Of a stretch of DNA of 64,000 bases, positions 35,548 through 46,475 are shown piece by piece. A program made the position numbers and the translations under genes. This DNA is from Mycosarcoma maydis (Eukaryota > Basidiomycota > Ustilaginomycetes > Ustilaginales). Below the pieces are notes generated by a model, which made no database searches, was not told the DNA's origin, and saw nothing but the letters and a program-made list of their open reading frames with translations. The stretch covers positions 124,001-188,000 of the forward strand of contig NC_026481.1 of the NCBI RefSeq assembly GCF_000328475.2, in the 5' to 3' direction. Positions within the stretch are counted from its first letter, which is position 1. Each line of letters opens with the position of its first letter.

Positions 35548-38500
35548 ATGCCCGCATCAGCAGATCTCTCGATCGGTTGGCACTTCACCGCCACTGACGA
35601 TTCACTTTCCGAGCTCTCGGACGCTTCTCAACGATCCTCTTGCTCGTCGTCCAAGTCCAGCATAAAGGCCAAGCCAGCATCACTTCGCAAGCTTTCCTCC
35701 ACATCTGCACTCCAAAAACCCGCTTCCACTTCCAACGTCGCCAAATCAGTCTCGAATAGCAACGCCAAGCCCAAGGCTAGAAAGTCGGAAACCGCTCCAC
35801 CTTCCACTGCCAAAGCCCTTTCAACGTCGGACAAAGCCAAAGGCAAGCGCAAAATGGCCAGCACCCGCCCCGGCACCCACGCCGACGCTGATCAAGCCAG
35901 CCCCAAACCCAACCCCAACCCCATCCCTCCGCGCACTACACCCGTGAGCGATGCGATACGAGCACGAACCCACGTCAATGTCGTCGGCGGCCCACAGAAA
36001 CTCTGCCACCAACACCATCAGAACTGCAAGGGCGCTCTTCTTGAGTGCACATTTATGCGAACGCCCGAAAAGCGTTGTCTTGGTCGCTACTGCTTCTTTT
36101 CGCTCAAACGCTTCTACGACCAGGACCCGGAGGTGATCGTCATGTCGAATCGCATGATGATCAACCCAGCAGAGCACTGTCCTCCGTCAGAAACAAAGTA
36201 CGCCTGGAAATGTCCCAAGTGCCGTGGAAAGTGTGTATGCTCCATCTGCCGCAAAGCGGTCGGCCTCGAGCCACTAGGCAGACCGTTTGGTTCCAAGAGG
36301 AACAAGGATGGCACCATCGACACTGCTGACCAAGTCAAGTCAAAGAACACTCAACCCAAAGCAAACGCCCACACAGCAGCACAAGGCGCACCAGCCAAAG
36401 CAAAGACAAAGGCGAACACAAACAATCGCACGATTGCCGACACCCTCGCGGCACCACCCAAACCGAATGGTCAATCCAATTCCAAGTCGGACGCTGCCAC
36501 CGAACCAGACGACGCCGATGACGGCATCTGCACGCTGCCTCTTCCAGTCAGCAAGCCCAAAACCACGATTGCCAACATGCTCTCCACCGACGTCGCCCGA
36601 GCACCGCCAATGACATTGCTCAAGCCACCAACCCAAGTTGCACCTCCTGTGTTCGAGGTGATCCCGACCAAGCTACCGCACGACAACCTGCGTGCTCGCA
36701 TGTGGATCTACGAGAGCATGGTGCGCTTTGACAAGTTTGGTCTCAGCAAAAGTGTGCTCAACCAACTCGACAGGTTTGAGCACTGGACGCATGCGCTGGT
36801 ACAGGACATGCTGGCCTGTCTTATCAAGACTATCTCTGGCATGACCAACATCGACAAGGGCCAACCCGCCAAACCGTTTGTCAAGATCATCAGCTCCTTT
36901 CGCACCTATGGCAGAAACTTGGAGCGCGGTGAACCATGGTTTGCTGCCACCGAGCTGTTGGCCAAGTTGGGATTTGAGCGTAAGCCTCTGAGCTTTGTCG
37001 AGCACAATGTTCCGGTCGAGGTCGAAGTGGCGGCTGCTGCGGGTTCACCCTCACCTCCCCCAGCGGCGCGCGTCACTCGTGCACGCCGAGCCAAGGAGAG
37101 CAACCAGTATGAGACAGCACGTCAACTCTCGCTTTTGGATCGGTGGCAAGACGACGAGCTTGACGAGATGCAGAGCGATGCTTATGATGACGACCATTTG
37201 CCAAGCAAGCGACGACGGGCGACGACCAAAAAGTCGATCTACGTCTATGACGATTTCAGCGATGAAGACAGTATGGCTGATCCCGACGAGAGGACGCGCG
37301 ATCGTCGATCCGGACGTGCTCGCAAAGCAGTCCAAAAAGAGGTAGCACCAGAAATCAGGCTCACGGGACGACAACAGGCGATCAAATTGCAACAAGAGCA
37401 GCAGAAGGAAGAAGAGGCTGCAGCGGCAAAACAGCGACAGGAAGACCAACAAGAGGCACGTCAAGTCGAGGCTTGTCGCAAACGACGTCTGTCCGATGAT
37501 AGCGGTGGGGCCGGCATCACTGTCATCGACATTTCGGATGATGAAGATGGACAAACTGATGGACGCTCACAAAACAAGAGGCGCAAGTTCGCTGTTGCAA
37601 GCTCGGACAACGGCATCGAGGTTGATCATGATGGCAGCGACCGTTATGATGCGCGAAACGGCGCCGAGGCCAATGCCAAAAACGACGTGCGCGTGGAACA
37701 AGAGATGGAGTCAGCTGACCTCGAAACCAAAATCTCGATCCTGGCTGCGCTCATCGATGCGGCGATTATGGCGGACAGCGTAGCTGAAGAGCTCAAGCTG
37801 GCGGCGGACAATATTGTGGCGCTGGAACGCGAGCAGAAGGCGGCCAACGTGGAAATGGAAAAGGAGATGGTGGAAGAGCTGGCGCAACTCAACAAGCGTG
37901 CGCCGAGCATAGTGTCGCGCGAGTATCAGGAGTGGAAGGTGGAAAAGGCGCAAATGGAGCTGGATCACGCATGGCGCAGGCAGGATGCGCGTGTGTTGGG
38001 CGAGTTGGCGATCGACACGCACGCGCTGCGTACCGGACCGTTGGGAGTAGATGTGGACGGACGAGAGTACTGGCACTTGCGTGAGTTTCAGGAGCGAATG
38101 CCCAAGTATACCGAAGGACGATACGCTTGGTGCTTGGTGGTGTTGGGAGCGGCATTTTCAACCGAGTCGAAACAGGCGCAGAGAATGTCAAGGGCCAAGA
38201 CCAGGCGGATGTTAGCACGGCGGACAGAGGCGGTAAGCAAGACGAGCAGAATAACGAGACGGATGATAGCGGGTTCACTTTGCTCGACACTTGGCCGACT
38301 TCCGATCAGTCGACGCGCAAAGTGAAGGACAAAGATGGAGACCGGGATATTCGATTGGGCTTGCCCATATCGAGCATCTGCATGGGGACCAACAATCCAG
38401 GGACGATTCAGTCGTTGATCGAGTACCTACGGTTCCGACTGGAACGTGTCGAGTACGAAGAGAACGTTTCGATGCAGCAGCGCGAGAAGGCGGCTCGCGG

Positions 38501-38711
38501 TAATGGTTTTGGTGCGACCAATGGAGCTACGGCGGGAGATGGCAATGCCGCTGGGTTGGCGGGGACGGAAAGCATGTACAGCGTACGCAAGGCCAAGCAA
38601 ACACTCAAAGATACGCAGGAGGAGAGACGCAAGCAGGTGGAACAGCTGATGAAGCGGCTGAGCACAAGTAAAGAGTACTTTGCTTGGCATCGGGAGGAGG
38701 TGGCTCCGTAA
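35548..38711 (+). CDS. 4CXXC_R1 zinc-finger (CDCA7-like) plus DDT/WHIM-type chromatin protein, two-part reading frame
   Basis: Probably a nuclear chromatin-associated protein. The ATG at 35548 sits in an ideal context (GCCACCATGC). A Cys-rich domain at residues 152-245 (CHQHHQNCKG ... RCLGRYC ... WKCPKCRGKCVCSICRK) matches the zf-4CXXC_R1 family of CDCA7. A DDT-like helical segment follows at about 380-470 (MWIYESMVRFDKFGLS), then acidic and basic disordered stretches. A WHIM-like tail reads GPLGVDVDGREYWHL. The first frame ends at 38325, but the end of the protein lies in another frame open from 38085 to 38711 (DSGFTLLDTWPTSD ... EYLRFRLERVEYEEN). An intron 38081-38175 (donor GTGAGT, TTCAAC branch-like site, acceptor AACAG) joins them exactly and gives 1022 residues. 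However, it would remove the family-like stretch RYAWCLVVLG. The alternatives are a shorter intron further on or a one-base error. Domain calls are fairly sure; the junction is not. Confidence 0.8.
38081..38175 (+). other. Candidate intron joining the two frames of the 4CXXC_R1/DDT gene
   Basis: It begins with the consensus donor GTGAGT, ends in AACAG and has TTTTCAAC about 14 bases before the acceptor. Its length of 95 makes the two frames continuous. Against it, the stretch stays open in the upstream frame and reads like protein. Confidence 0.45.
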
Positions 38712-41058
38712 GGGATCGAGGCAGTCTGTATCAGTCACGAGTATTCTTTTGTACGTGCATCGGTGATCGACGCACTGATATGGCACTTGTGGTGCAGACT
38801 GCTGCACGACTTGCTGTGCGTCGATCGAGCTCGGTTCGCGAGATATCGCGTGGTGTATCCATTCACTGGAAGCGCCTGAGCTTGTGAAAGAGGACCACGA
38901 TCTGGGCATCATGTGACAGGATTGTGCGGGGAAGCGGAAGCGGAAGCGATCAACGGGGAAGAGGATAATTTGGCGAGGTTCGAAAGTGCGGGGAAAAGGA
39001 AGAGTTTTTCTTTAACTTGGGGTCCGATTGCGATGCACTGAGAGACTGGTGTATGATCAAGGTATGAATCACGAATATGGCGTTATGGCCTGGGTTGGGT
39101 CGAAGGTGAAGGTAAAAGCGGATGACGTCGAAGACGAGCTAAAATTTGTTCCAACTTGATCGCACTTCTGAGCGCAATCATCATCAATCAGGAATGGTGA
39201 ATTGTGAATGGCAATCGTGAATCACGAATGAAAAGGGCACAACAGAAGCAGACGTCAGTGATGAGCAACGAGACGTGAGATGAGTCGCGATTCACAATTA
39301 TTCACGATTATTTATTCTATTCTGGATCAGAGTGGCCGCTCGGATCGAGCGTGAGTTGTGAAAAACGTAAGTAAAGCTAAGGTAGTTTCGATCACGCATC
39401 GTTGGCACAGCGTCATGTGCCAAGAGTAAGAGTGGTGGAAGACTGTGATTGTGATTGTGACTGTCAAGTGTGAATACGACGACGAGCAGATTCACGATTT
39501 GGCGTGTTGGTGATTGGCGTGTCAAAAAGTGGTTGGGAAACACGCATGACTCCCTGACAACTGACTGCAAAGTCGTGAGTGAGAATCACGAATCTGATAG
39601 GTCGCCCCACTCGCTGCCTTTATCTCTGCAGCGAGTCGCGAGTGGAGTCATCGTGCCGAGCTTTGGTTTCGGCAGCGCACCGCATCGCTCTATCCACACT
39701 TGTGACTTACGATGAATGTTAGCTGCTCACTTTGCTCTACGCTTGGCAAACACCAACCCGCATCCCCCAACGCTTGACGCTGAGCGATGCAGTGTGAGTG
39801 TGAGTTTACCGAATGTCGACGGCCGAGAAAGCGTTGGACGCAGAGCCAGCGAAAACGTGAAACTGTATTCAGTATTGACCGGCAAACCCGATGATGGCAT
39901 GTGGTTACCAAAGCGGTTCGGGCTCATCCGAGGTGCAAGCGTGGAGAAACAGCCACAGAAGAGTAAGAGCTTAAGCTTGCTGTGGCTGATTGCGATCAAA
40001 ATCGTGAATATTTGGCAATCACGAATTGCGATATTCGTGATTCTTGAGTGCACGTTGGGTTCGGGCCATATGGCAACGGTCACAGCTTTGAGATTCGTGC
40101 AGCATTCATTCACAATCACAGATCAAGAACGCAAACCGCAAAAGATGACGGATGGCGGGCGCAACAAGCGTGAAGCACAAAGACAGCAATCAAGCCCAGA
40201 TCAACCCATTCACTCACGCTGTAGCCGCCTGCTGCTGCGCTCCTGTGCTCTCACAGTCTGTGCTCAGCGCTTTGGAAATTCACAAATCACGAATCACGAA
40301 CGACTCTTCTCACTCGATGCCGCGATTGGAGACAGACAGTTGTCGCTTGTCCATCACGGAATCACGAATCGTCCATCGTGTGAATCCGAACAATCTATTT
40401 CACGATTGTGATTGTGATTGTGATAGTGATTGTGATTGTGATTGTGAACCACGAATCACGGATCACGAATCCTCAGGTGAATTTCACGTTGGACTTTCTT
40501 TCGCTCCTTCTCCACAAAGAGCCTCCTTGCTCACTTCGTCTTCCCCCTCCTCCACCATCCCTCCATCGACTCTATCCTTTTTCTACCATCATCCGCAGTC
40601 CGCTCTAGAGCTTGCAGCTAGGTAGCGTTTCACTCCACACACAATCAGCTTCCAATGTCGTGCCATTGAGCGCCCTCATCTAGCGCACTCTCTACCTACG
40701 GCTCTAGCACGGCTTATCTTCAACGCATACACCACCAACTACTCCCCATCGATCGCTCTCGCCAGCCCTGTCGCCCACCCTCGTTCTCAATGTCAGCCAT
40801 CTTTGGTCAAGGTTGCCGATACTCTAACTTTCAAGACACCAGTCAATTCGTCCCCCTCACCTCCTTTCCTTTGGCAAGCCGCTTGCTTCTCCACCCGTAG
40901 TCTTTCATCAGAACTAGCTTTCCTCGATCTCCACCAACTATCTTTCACAGCATTCAGCGGTCCAATACCCACCTCTTGCATTGCATCCTAACCACTTCTT
41001 GCATCACTAGCATCACTAGCATCGCCAGCATCGCCCGCTTTCCGCAGAGCCGCCCCTC
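38712..41058. other. 2.3 kb intergenic region upstream of TSC1
   Basis: Both flanking genes are on +, so this holds the terminator of one and the promoter of TSC1. It contains many ATTCGTGATT/AATCACGAAT words (near 39070, 39200-39230, 39290, 40010-40045, 40285, 40360, 40440-40470), a 6-bp tandem array and a pyrimidine-rich leader from 40490 to the TSC1 start. A 231-codon plus-strand frame at 39716-40411 reads through these words and is probably not a gene. Confidence 0.65.
40404..40445. repeat. Tandem 6-bp repeat (GATTGT)7
   Basis: Seven units of GATTGT, the fourth being GATAGT. The array is embedded among GTGATT words, and its unit is a one-base-shorter relative of the dispersed GATTCGTGATT word. 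Confidence 0.92.
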
Positions 41059-44000
41059 ATGCCTCCCCCTTCTTTCTCCCACCAGACCGCCGTGGTCTTG
41101 CCGCGCGCCATCCAGTCCTGGCTCAAGGACCTCATTCACAAGATTCGTTCCGCACTCCTTGCCACCGACGAATCAACACGTCACTCGATCCTCAGCGCCA
41201 TCGAATCAGCTGTCGAGGAACATGCGCATTCACTCCAATCCGCCTCTAACGCCGATGAAGCCAACCATCCCGCCGCTGCTGGCCCATCGCCTTCGTCTCA
41301 GATCAGGTCACACGTCTCGCTGCGCATCAACGATGCTATCCAAAACTTGTTCCAGAACGAGCTCGAGTCCCAACAGCATCACAAGCTCCCTGCTCTGATC
41401 GACACCCTCTTTGTCACCATGCCGCTGCTCGGCCCCACATTCATCGTCATGGACTGGTGGGACCTCGTTCTCTGTCCTCTGCTCAAAAATGCTTCCGTAC
41501 AGAACATCACCGCCAACCGCGCCCGCGAGCTTGTCGTTCGGGCCATGGTCGCTGCCCCATCCACCGCATACGAAGACGAACCTTGTCCCACTCCCGTCTG
41601 GCCCAACACGTCTTCCACCGAGGCCGAGGCTGCCTCACCCGCCTCTGCCGCCTCTGCCGCTGGTCCACGTCGAGCGCGTGCTGCACCCTATCCCATCTCG
41701 GCGGCTGCTCCTCTTGCTGCTTCCTCCTCATCTCCCTCTCGTCCACCGCAACGCAGCTCGTCGGTCAGCATCGGCTCCCTTCCCGCCAGTCGCTCGGCAT
41801 CCGTTTCATCGCGTCAAGACACGTTTCGTCGTTTCACTCAGCGCATTTTTGACCTCTACCTTGCCGAAGCAGCACACCAAAGTCATCCCGTCGCCGCAGA
41901 CGAAGCAGCTCATAGCGATCAGAAAAGATTTAGTGCAACCGACGCCCACAAACCCGCCACCCCGGCTCACGATCACGTCGCGGTGAGCGATCAGAGTCGC
42001 GCCCATCTCGTACGAGATCCCAGCTCCATTGTCTGGAAGGGAAACCTCGAATCCATCCTCCTCGTCTACAGCAATGAAAAACCAAAAGAGTTCTTCCACC
42101 ACGTTGCCGAGTCATTTCACGATCCTGCCGCCCGTGTCGCGCTCCTCTTTTTGCTTTCCACCTTCTTACGCCTCTACCCGATCCACGCTTACCACATCAC
42201 CTCGACCGCTCTCCCTCGCATGCTCTTCCTCTCGCTCCAGCTCGACACCTCGACCACTTGCGTCTCGCTCGGTGTCACCGCGCTGATCATGCTCATCCCT
42301 CACATCCCCAACTGGATCGCCAACGGCGGCGCAGGCGGACTGCCCACCCTGCTCAGCATCTTTGCCCGCATCGTCGACTGGAGACGTCTGGGTCACGGCT
42401 GGGAGAGCCGTGTCGGCAACGATCCCCAACTCGAACAGATGCGCAGGGAAAAGGACGAGGAGTTTACCGAGATCGATCGGCTCGGCAAGCGTCTCGACAT
42501 GAAGCGCTCGTTGCGATGGAACCGGCTCGAGTCATCGTTTGACACCACCATGTCGACGCCCCCCAATGCAGAGCATCTGTTCACTTTTCTCTACGGTCTC
42601 TTCCCGTGCAACGTGATCCGCTTCCTGCGCTCGCCCATCGACTACCTGCGCAAGGCGTCGTTCGACAGCCCCTTTGAAGGGCCCTGGGAGGACATGATGG
42701 ACGAAATCGCTGTTCAGACTCGCTCGGATCCCATCCTGCGTCGACACACGATCCATCCCGCCATCATCACCATGGACGCCGAGACCGAACTCACCGACAA
42801 GCAACGCTGGCTCGACCACGATTCGGCCGACATCAACGCCGAATGTCTTGGCCTCTTCCTCGGCAAGTGGCACGACGTCAATTCTTCGCACATGGTGCAG
42901 GCCGAGCGACAGCGAAGCGGCTCGTTGGGCCACGATGTGCCCGACGACGAGACTGCCTCCGTCTTTTCGTCGGAAGCCAGGCTGGGAGCGTTCGACATGG
43001 ATCGAAGGCGCAGTGCTGTGGCGCTCATGCATCCGTCTTGGTACGGCGCATCGGGCTCGGTGCATCGTCAGTGGCAACGACTGCCGCGCTCGGTGAATCC
43101 GGACGAGATTCTGCTCACGTACGCATCGTTGCGTTCGGGTGCGCCACTCGTCTCGACCGGCGCAGCAGGCGAGGCTGCGAGCGAGGCCACATGCACACTG
43201 ATGGACTTTGGCTCGGCCATCCAACCCATGGCGGCAGCGGCGCAGAGGTTGGACGAAGCGACTCCGATGCCGACGAGGGCAGCGAGCGGCATGGCGGCGA
43301 GCAGTACGCTTTCGAAGCTGCTTCCGGCAGCTAGTGCCGCGGCAGCGGCGACGCCGGCGATCGTAACGGCGATGGGCAGCTCGAGCGCTTCACATGTGGC
43401 TTGCTCAATGCCCGTGTCTCCTGCCACGCACGTGTCGCTCGCACGTGTGCGTTCGCGGTCCGGCTCGATGTCGTCGTTGCAGTCTCTTAACCACACGGTG
43501 AGCGGTACATCGCCTCTGTCGCCCACGTCGCGACATGCGCTCGCAATGAGCCACTTGGCGGCGGATGCACCGACAACAGCTGCACGAGAAGCGTCGAGCG
43601 ATACAGCGTTGTCAGCCATGCCGTCGTACGACACGACGATGCGCACCGCGGTAGAGGGCAGCGTAGGGAGCCAAGCGACGAGCGTGTCGTTGCTGCAACG
43701 CGAGAATCTGCTGCTGCGCAACGAGCTCAACTTTGAGCTGTACCTCAAGGAGCAGCATCTACGACACATTGGACGGCTACATCGCGAAAAGGTCACCGAC
43801 ACAGCGCTGGAAGCGGAGCGACAGAATCTGTACCACACGGTGCGCACGCTGCGCACGTCGAACGAGGCGCAGCACGCCGAGCTGGAACGGTGTCGAGCAG
43901 AAGCGTCGGCGACAAAAGCGAGGCACGTGCAGTGGGAAGCCGACCTGAACAACAAACTCAAGGCGTACCGAGAGGAGCGCAAGGCGTGGACGTCCGAGGC

Positions 44001-44595
44001 ACGACAACTCAAGGCGCAGGCAGAGGAAGATTCGGCACGCATCGTTTCGCTCACTCGGCAGCTCGAGCAGACGGGCGCACAACTGTTTGAGATGCACACG
44101 CAGTTGCAAAGCGATCGCGCCAAAATGGTCAAGCTGGAGCAGTACGAAGCCAAGATCGCGCAGCTTACCGAGTGTCTAGCGTACTGGGATGCGGATGTGC
44201 TCAAGTACGAGCAGCAGAGGGTGCAGATGCGCAAGCTCTTGGACAAGTGGGACCAGATGGTCTACCTCGTCGAGGCCACAGAGGCAAGTTTGGACGACGT
44301 CCAGAATAGGTTGCAGAGTGTAGAGCTCGAAAACCAGCACTTGAGCGCAGAGTTGACGCGCCAAGTGCAGCAGCGCACAGCCTTGAGCCACGAAATCAGC
44401 GTCCTCCTCAGCGAGCAACACCCCAAGTCGATGCACACCGAGCAAGAACTGCACACCTTGACACAAGAGTGTGCAAGGTTGGGCGAGACCAACCAAGTCC
44501 TGCAGGCGCAACTGTTGGAGTTCAAGGCGACTATCGAGGCGATTCAGGATCGGGACAAGACAACCAGCACGCACGAGCAGCACGATGCCGAATGA
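41059..44595 (+). CDS. TSC1: Tsc1 / hamartin, TORC1-inhibitory complex subunit
   Basis: Tsc1 stabilises Tsc2, the GAP for Rheb. The complex restrains TORC1 and in fission yeast also controls amino-acid uptake. The ATG at 41059 gives 1178 residues. The N-terminal helical hamartin domain covers about 1-560. Recognisable stretches are VYSNEKPKEFFHHVAESF, FLLSTFLRLYPIHAYHITS and HLFTFLYGLFPCNVIRFLRS (near residue 507). A Ser/Ala/Thr-rich middle follows, then a long coiled coil from about 877 to 1167 (ENLLLRNELNFELYLKEQHL and onward, rich in Glu, Gln and Leu). This order of helical domain, linker and coiled coil is that of hamartin. Residues 200-330 form a low-complexity insert. The 3' end faces DPL1 with 107 bp between stops. 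The call rests on the core motif and architecture. Confidence 0.88.
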   Translation: MPPPSFSHQTAVVLPRAIQSWLKDLIHKIRSALLATDESTRHSILSAIESAVEEHAHSLQSASNADEANHPAAAGPSPSSQIRSHVSLRINDAIQNLFQNELESQQHHKLPALIDTLFVTMPLLGPTFIVMDWWDLVLCPLLKNASVQNITANRARELVVRAMVAAPSTAYEDEPCPTPVWPNTSSTEAEAASPASAASAAGPRRARAAPYPISAAAPLAASSSSPSRPPQRSSSVSIGSLPASRSASVSSRQDTFRRFTQRIFDLYLAEAAHQSHPVAADEAAHSDQKRFSATDAHKPATPAHDHVAVSDQSRAHLVRDPSSIVWKGNLESILLVYSNEKPKEFFHHVAESFHDPAARVALLFLLSTFLRLYPIHAYHITSTALPRMLFLSLQLDTSTTCVSLGVTALIMLIPHIPNWIANGGAGGLPTLLSIFARIVDWRRLGHGWESRVGNDPQLEQMRREKDEEFTEIDRLGKRLDMKRSLRWNRLESSFDTTMSTPPNAEHLFTFLYGLFPCNVIRFLRSPIDYLRKASFDSPFEGPWEDMMDEIAVQTRSDPILRRHTIHPAIITMDAETELTDKQRWLDHDSADINAECLGLFLGKWHDVNSSHMVQAERQRSGSLGHDVPDDETASVFSSEARLGAFDMDRRRSAVALMHPSWYGASGSVHRQWQRLPRSVNPDEILLTYASLRSGAPLVSTGAAGEAASEATCTLMDFGSAIQPMAAAAQRLDEATPMPTRAASGMAASSTLSKLLPAASAAAAATPAIVTAMGSSSASHVACSMPVSPATHVSLARVRSRSGSMSSLQSLNHTVSGTSPLSPTSRHALAMSHLAADAPTTAAREASSDTALSAMPSYDTTMRTAVEGSVGSQATSVSLLQRENLLLRNELNFELYLKEQHLRHIGRLHREKVTDTALEAERQNLYHTVRTLRTSNEAQHAELERCRAEASATKARHVQWEADLNNKLKAYREERKAWTSEARQLKAQAEEDSARIVSLTRQLEQTGAQLFEMHTQLQSDRAKMVKLEQYEAKIAQLTECLAYWDADVLKYEQQRVQMRKLLDKWDQMVYLVEATEASLDDVQNRLQSVELENQHLSAELTRQVQQRTALSHEISVLLSEQHPKSMHTEQELHTLTQECARLGETNQVLQAQLLEFKATIEAIQDRDKTTSTHEQHDAE

Positions 44596-44702
44596 GACAT
44601 TCACGACCAACGCAAAACAGAAAGAAAAAAACAAACAAAGTGAACATGAACAAATGCGCAACGCGCGACGTGCGATTACGGAGCATGTGCAACGGAAAGC
44701 GA

Positions 44703-46469
44703 CTAGACGAGGTACAGCGTGTCGACGAACCTAGATGCCAACTGGCCTACGATGGCGGTTGCGCTGACGCCGCTGCCTAAGCCGTACAGCGTGGCCATGC
44801 TGCCTTTCTGGCCGGTGAACGAGGAGCGCGCGTGTTTGACGGCGGCTTTGAGGTCCGTGATGAGCTGGTCGAGGACCGGGATTGTGAGTCTTGTCACGGC
44901 TATGTGGATTGCCGGGGTGTCACCACCGAGACCGTTCATGTGCCAGCCTTTGCTCGACATGTGGTCGCCTACATCATAGATGGATACCGAGTTCGGGGCT
45001 GCGCTGGCGAAAGCGACGACCGAGACGAGCGGCCGACCGAGCACTCGGAGTTCCGGGATCTCGCGTTCGATGCGCGTCGAGATCTCTTTAGCTGCTCCCA
45101 CAATGTCACGGCAAGACTGGGTGTAGCCAGACTCACCGATCTTCATCATGGCCGCCCAAGTGCCGGCGATGAGCGAGCCTGGTCGACTACCGGATAGGGT
45201 GGGTGTAGCGTACACTCCGCCCGGCCAGTCGGTCTTGACGTAGTACTGGAACCGTCGTAGATCCGCCGAACGGTAGAGAATCGTCGAGAGGCCTTTCGGA
45301 CCAAAACCGTACTTGTGCGTATCGCAGCTGATGGATGTGACGCCATCGATGCGGAAATCAAACGGCTCGGATTCAAAGCCGGCTTTTTCCAAGAACGGTA
45401 CCAGGAACGAGCCCAGACAGCAGTCGACGTGCAACAGGATCTTGTGGCGCTTGGCTAGCTTGGCGAGGTTGGGGATGTCGTCGATGATGCCATCGGGGAA
45501 GTTGGGCGCCGAACCGACGAGGCCGATTGTGTTCGAGTTGATCGCCCTGGCTACGCGTGCCACCTGTACTTTTCGCGTCACTGTGTCGACGGGAATGTGG
45601 TGCACCTTGATGCCAAAGTACTGGCCGGCCTTGTCAAACGCAGCGTGGGCGGAAACGCTGACGATCAGCTCGGGCTCTTTGATGCCCTTGGTCGCTCGCG
45701 CCCACTCTCGCATGGCCAGACACGAAAGCAGGATCGACTCTGTGCCGCCGCTCGACGTGGCGCCCACCGCACCTGCGGGCGCATTGTACATCTTGAGCAC
45801 CATACTCACGACCTCGGCCTCCATCTTCCTCACTCCAGGGAACACGTCCGGATGCAAAGGATTGCTTACCAGGAACTGCTTGATCGTATCCGCCAATAGA
45901 TCGCTCAGATCATCACCGCCGTGATATACGGCGCCAGATACTTTACCGCCCTTCCACACCATCTGACCGTCGCGATTCTCCCAATCCGCCTCGACCAGTT
46001 TGGCGTCCACACCGGCCTCCATGATCTGTAGTTTGGCGAGCTCGGTCTTGATCCATTCGGTCTCTTTTCCAAGCTGCGGCAGCTGGTGGTGGATCCCGAG
46101 GTGCGACGGACGCGGTACAATCTTGGCTTCCACTTCGGCCATGGCCGTGTCGAGTTCGCGCTTCACCTTGCGTTTTGCCGCGGGCGTCTTGAGGATCAGT
46201 GCAAACACTTGCGCCGAAACCAGACAATAAAGCTGGTAGAGACTTTCCGAGATACCGTACGCGCGAACATGTCGCAGCAGACGTGTTGAGTAGCGGTAGA
46301 CGACGAGCGCAAATACGGTGTTCTTGGCGTTGTCAAAAGTGGCGAGCATCTTGAGAGCCGAGACGAGCAGCGTTTCGTCGGATGCGGTAAGCGCCGCTCG
46401 CTTCAGTAAGGACGAGGGCATGGCCATCTTGGCAGCTGCTGCTTCTCGCGCGGGGGTTCGAGCAGCCAT
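44703..46469 (-). CDS. DPL1: Sphingosine-1-phosphate (dihydrosphingosine phosphate) lyase
   Basis: This PLP enzyme of the ER membrane cleaves phosphorylated long-chain bases to ethanolamine phosphate and a fatty aldehyde, the exit step of sphingolipid degradation. It has 588 residues from the ATG at 46469. A single N-terminal membrane segment lies near residues 70-95 (ESLYQLYCLVSAQVFALIL). The fold-type I decarboxylase-like core includes GATSSGGTESILLS, HVDCCLGSF and the PLP lysine in SCDTHKYGFGPKG (Lys near residue 386). Length and motifs match yeast Dpl1 (589 residues) closely. Its 5' flank, starting 9 bp from the ATG, is a long TG-rich array, so the 5' UTR may be almost pure CA repeat. Confident call. 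Confidence 0.96.
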   Translation of the reverse strand: MAARTPAREAAAAKMAMPSSLLKRAALTASDETLLVSALKMLATFDNAKNTVFALVVYRYSTRLLRHVRAYGISESLYQLYCLVSAQVFALILKTPAAKRKVKRELDTAMAEVEAKIVPRPSHLGIHHQLPQLGKETEWIKTELAKLQIMEAGVDAKLVEADWENRDGQMVWKGGKVSGAVYHGGDDLSDLLADTIKQFLVSNPLHPDVFPGVRKMEAEVVSMVLKMYNAPAGAVGATSSGGTESILLSCLAMREWARATKGIKEPELIVSVSAHAAFDKAGQYFGIKVHHIPVDTVTRKVQVARVARAINSNTIGLVGSAPNFPDGIIDDIPNLAKLAKRHKILLHVDCCLGSFLVPFLEKAGFESEPFDFRIDGVTSISCDTHKYGFGPKGLSTILYRSADLRRFQYYVKTDWPGGVYATPTLSGSRPGSLIAGTWAAMMKIGESGYTQSCRDIVGAAKEISTRIEREIPELRVLGRPLVSVVAFASAAPNSVSIYDVGDHMSSKGWHMNGLGGDTPAIHIAVTRLTIPVLDQLITDLKAAVKHARSSFTGQKGSMATLYGLGSGVSATAIVGQLASRFVDTLYLV

Positions 46470-46475
46470 GTTTGG

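Noticed and set aside
39716..40411. 231-codon plus-strand frame starting with ATG
   Set aside because: It reads through several copies of the dispersed AATCACGAAT word and has no domain or coding-like composition. Low odds of being a real gene.
43068..44246. 392-codon Ser/Cys-rich antisense frame opposite TSC1
   Set aside because: Antisense reading of a coiled-coil region; Glu and Gln codons become Leu and Ser runs. No domain, and no support against the Tsc1 frame.
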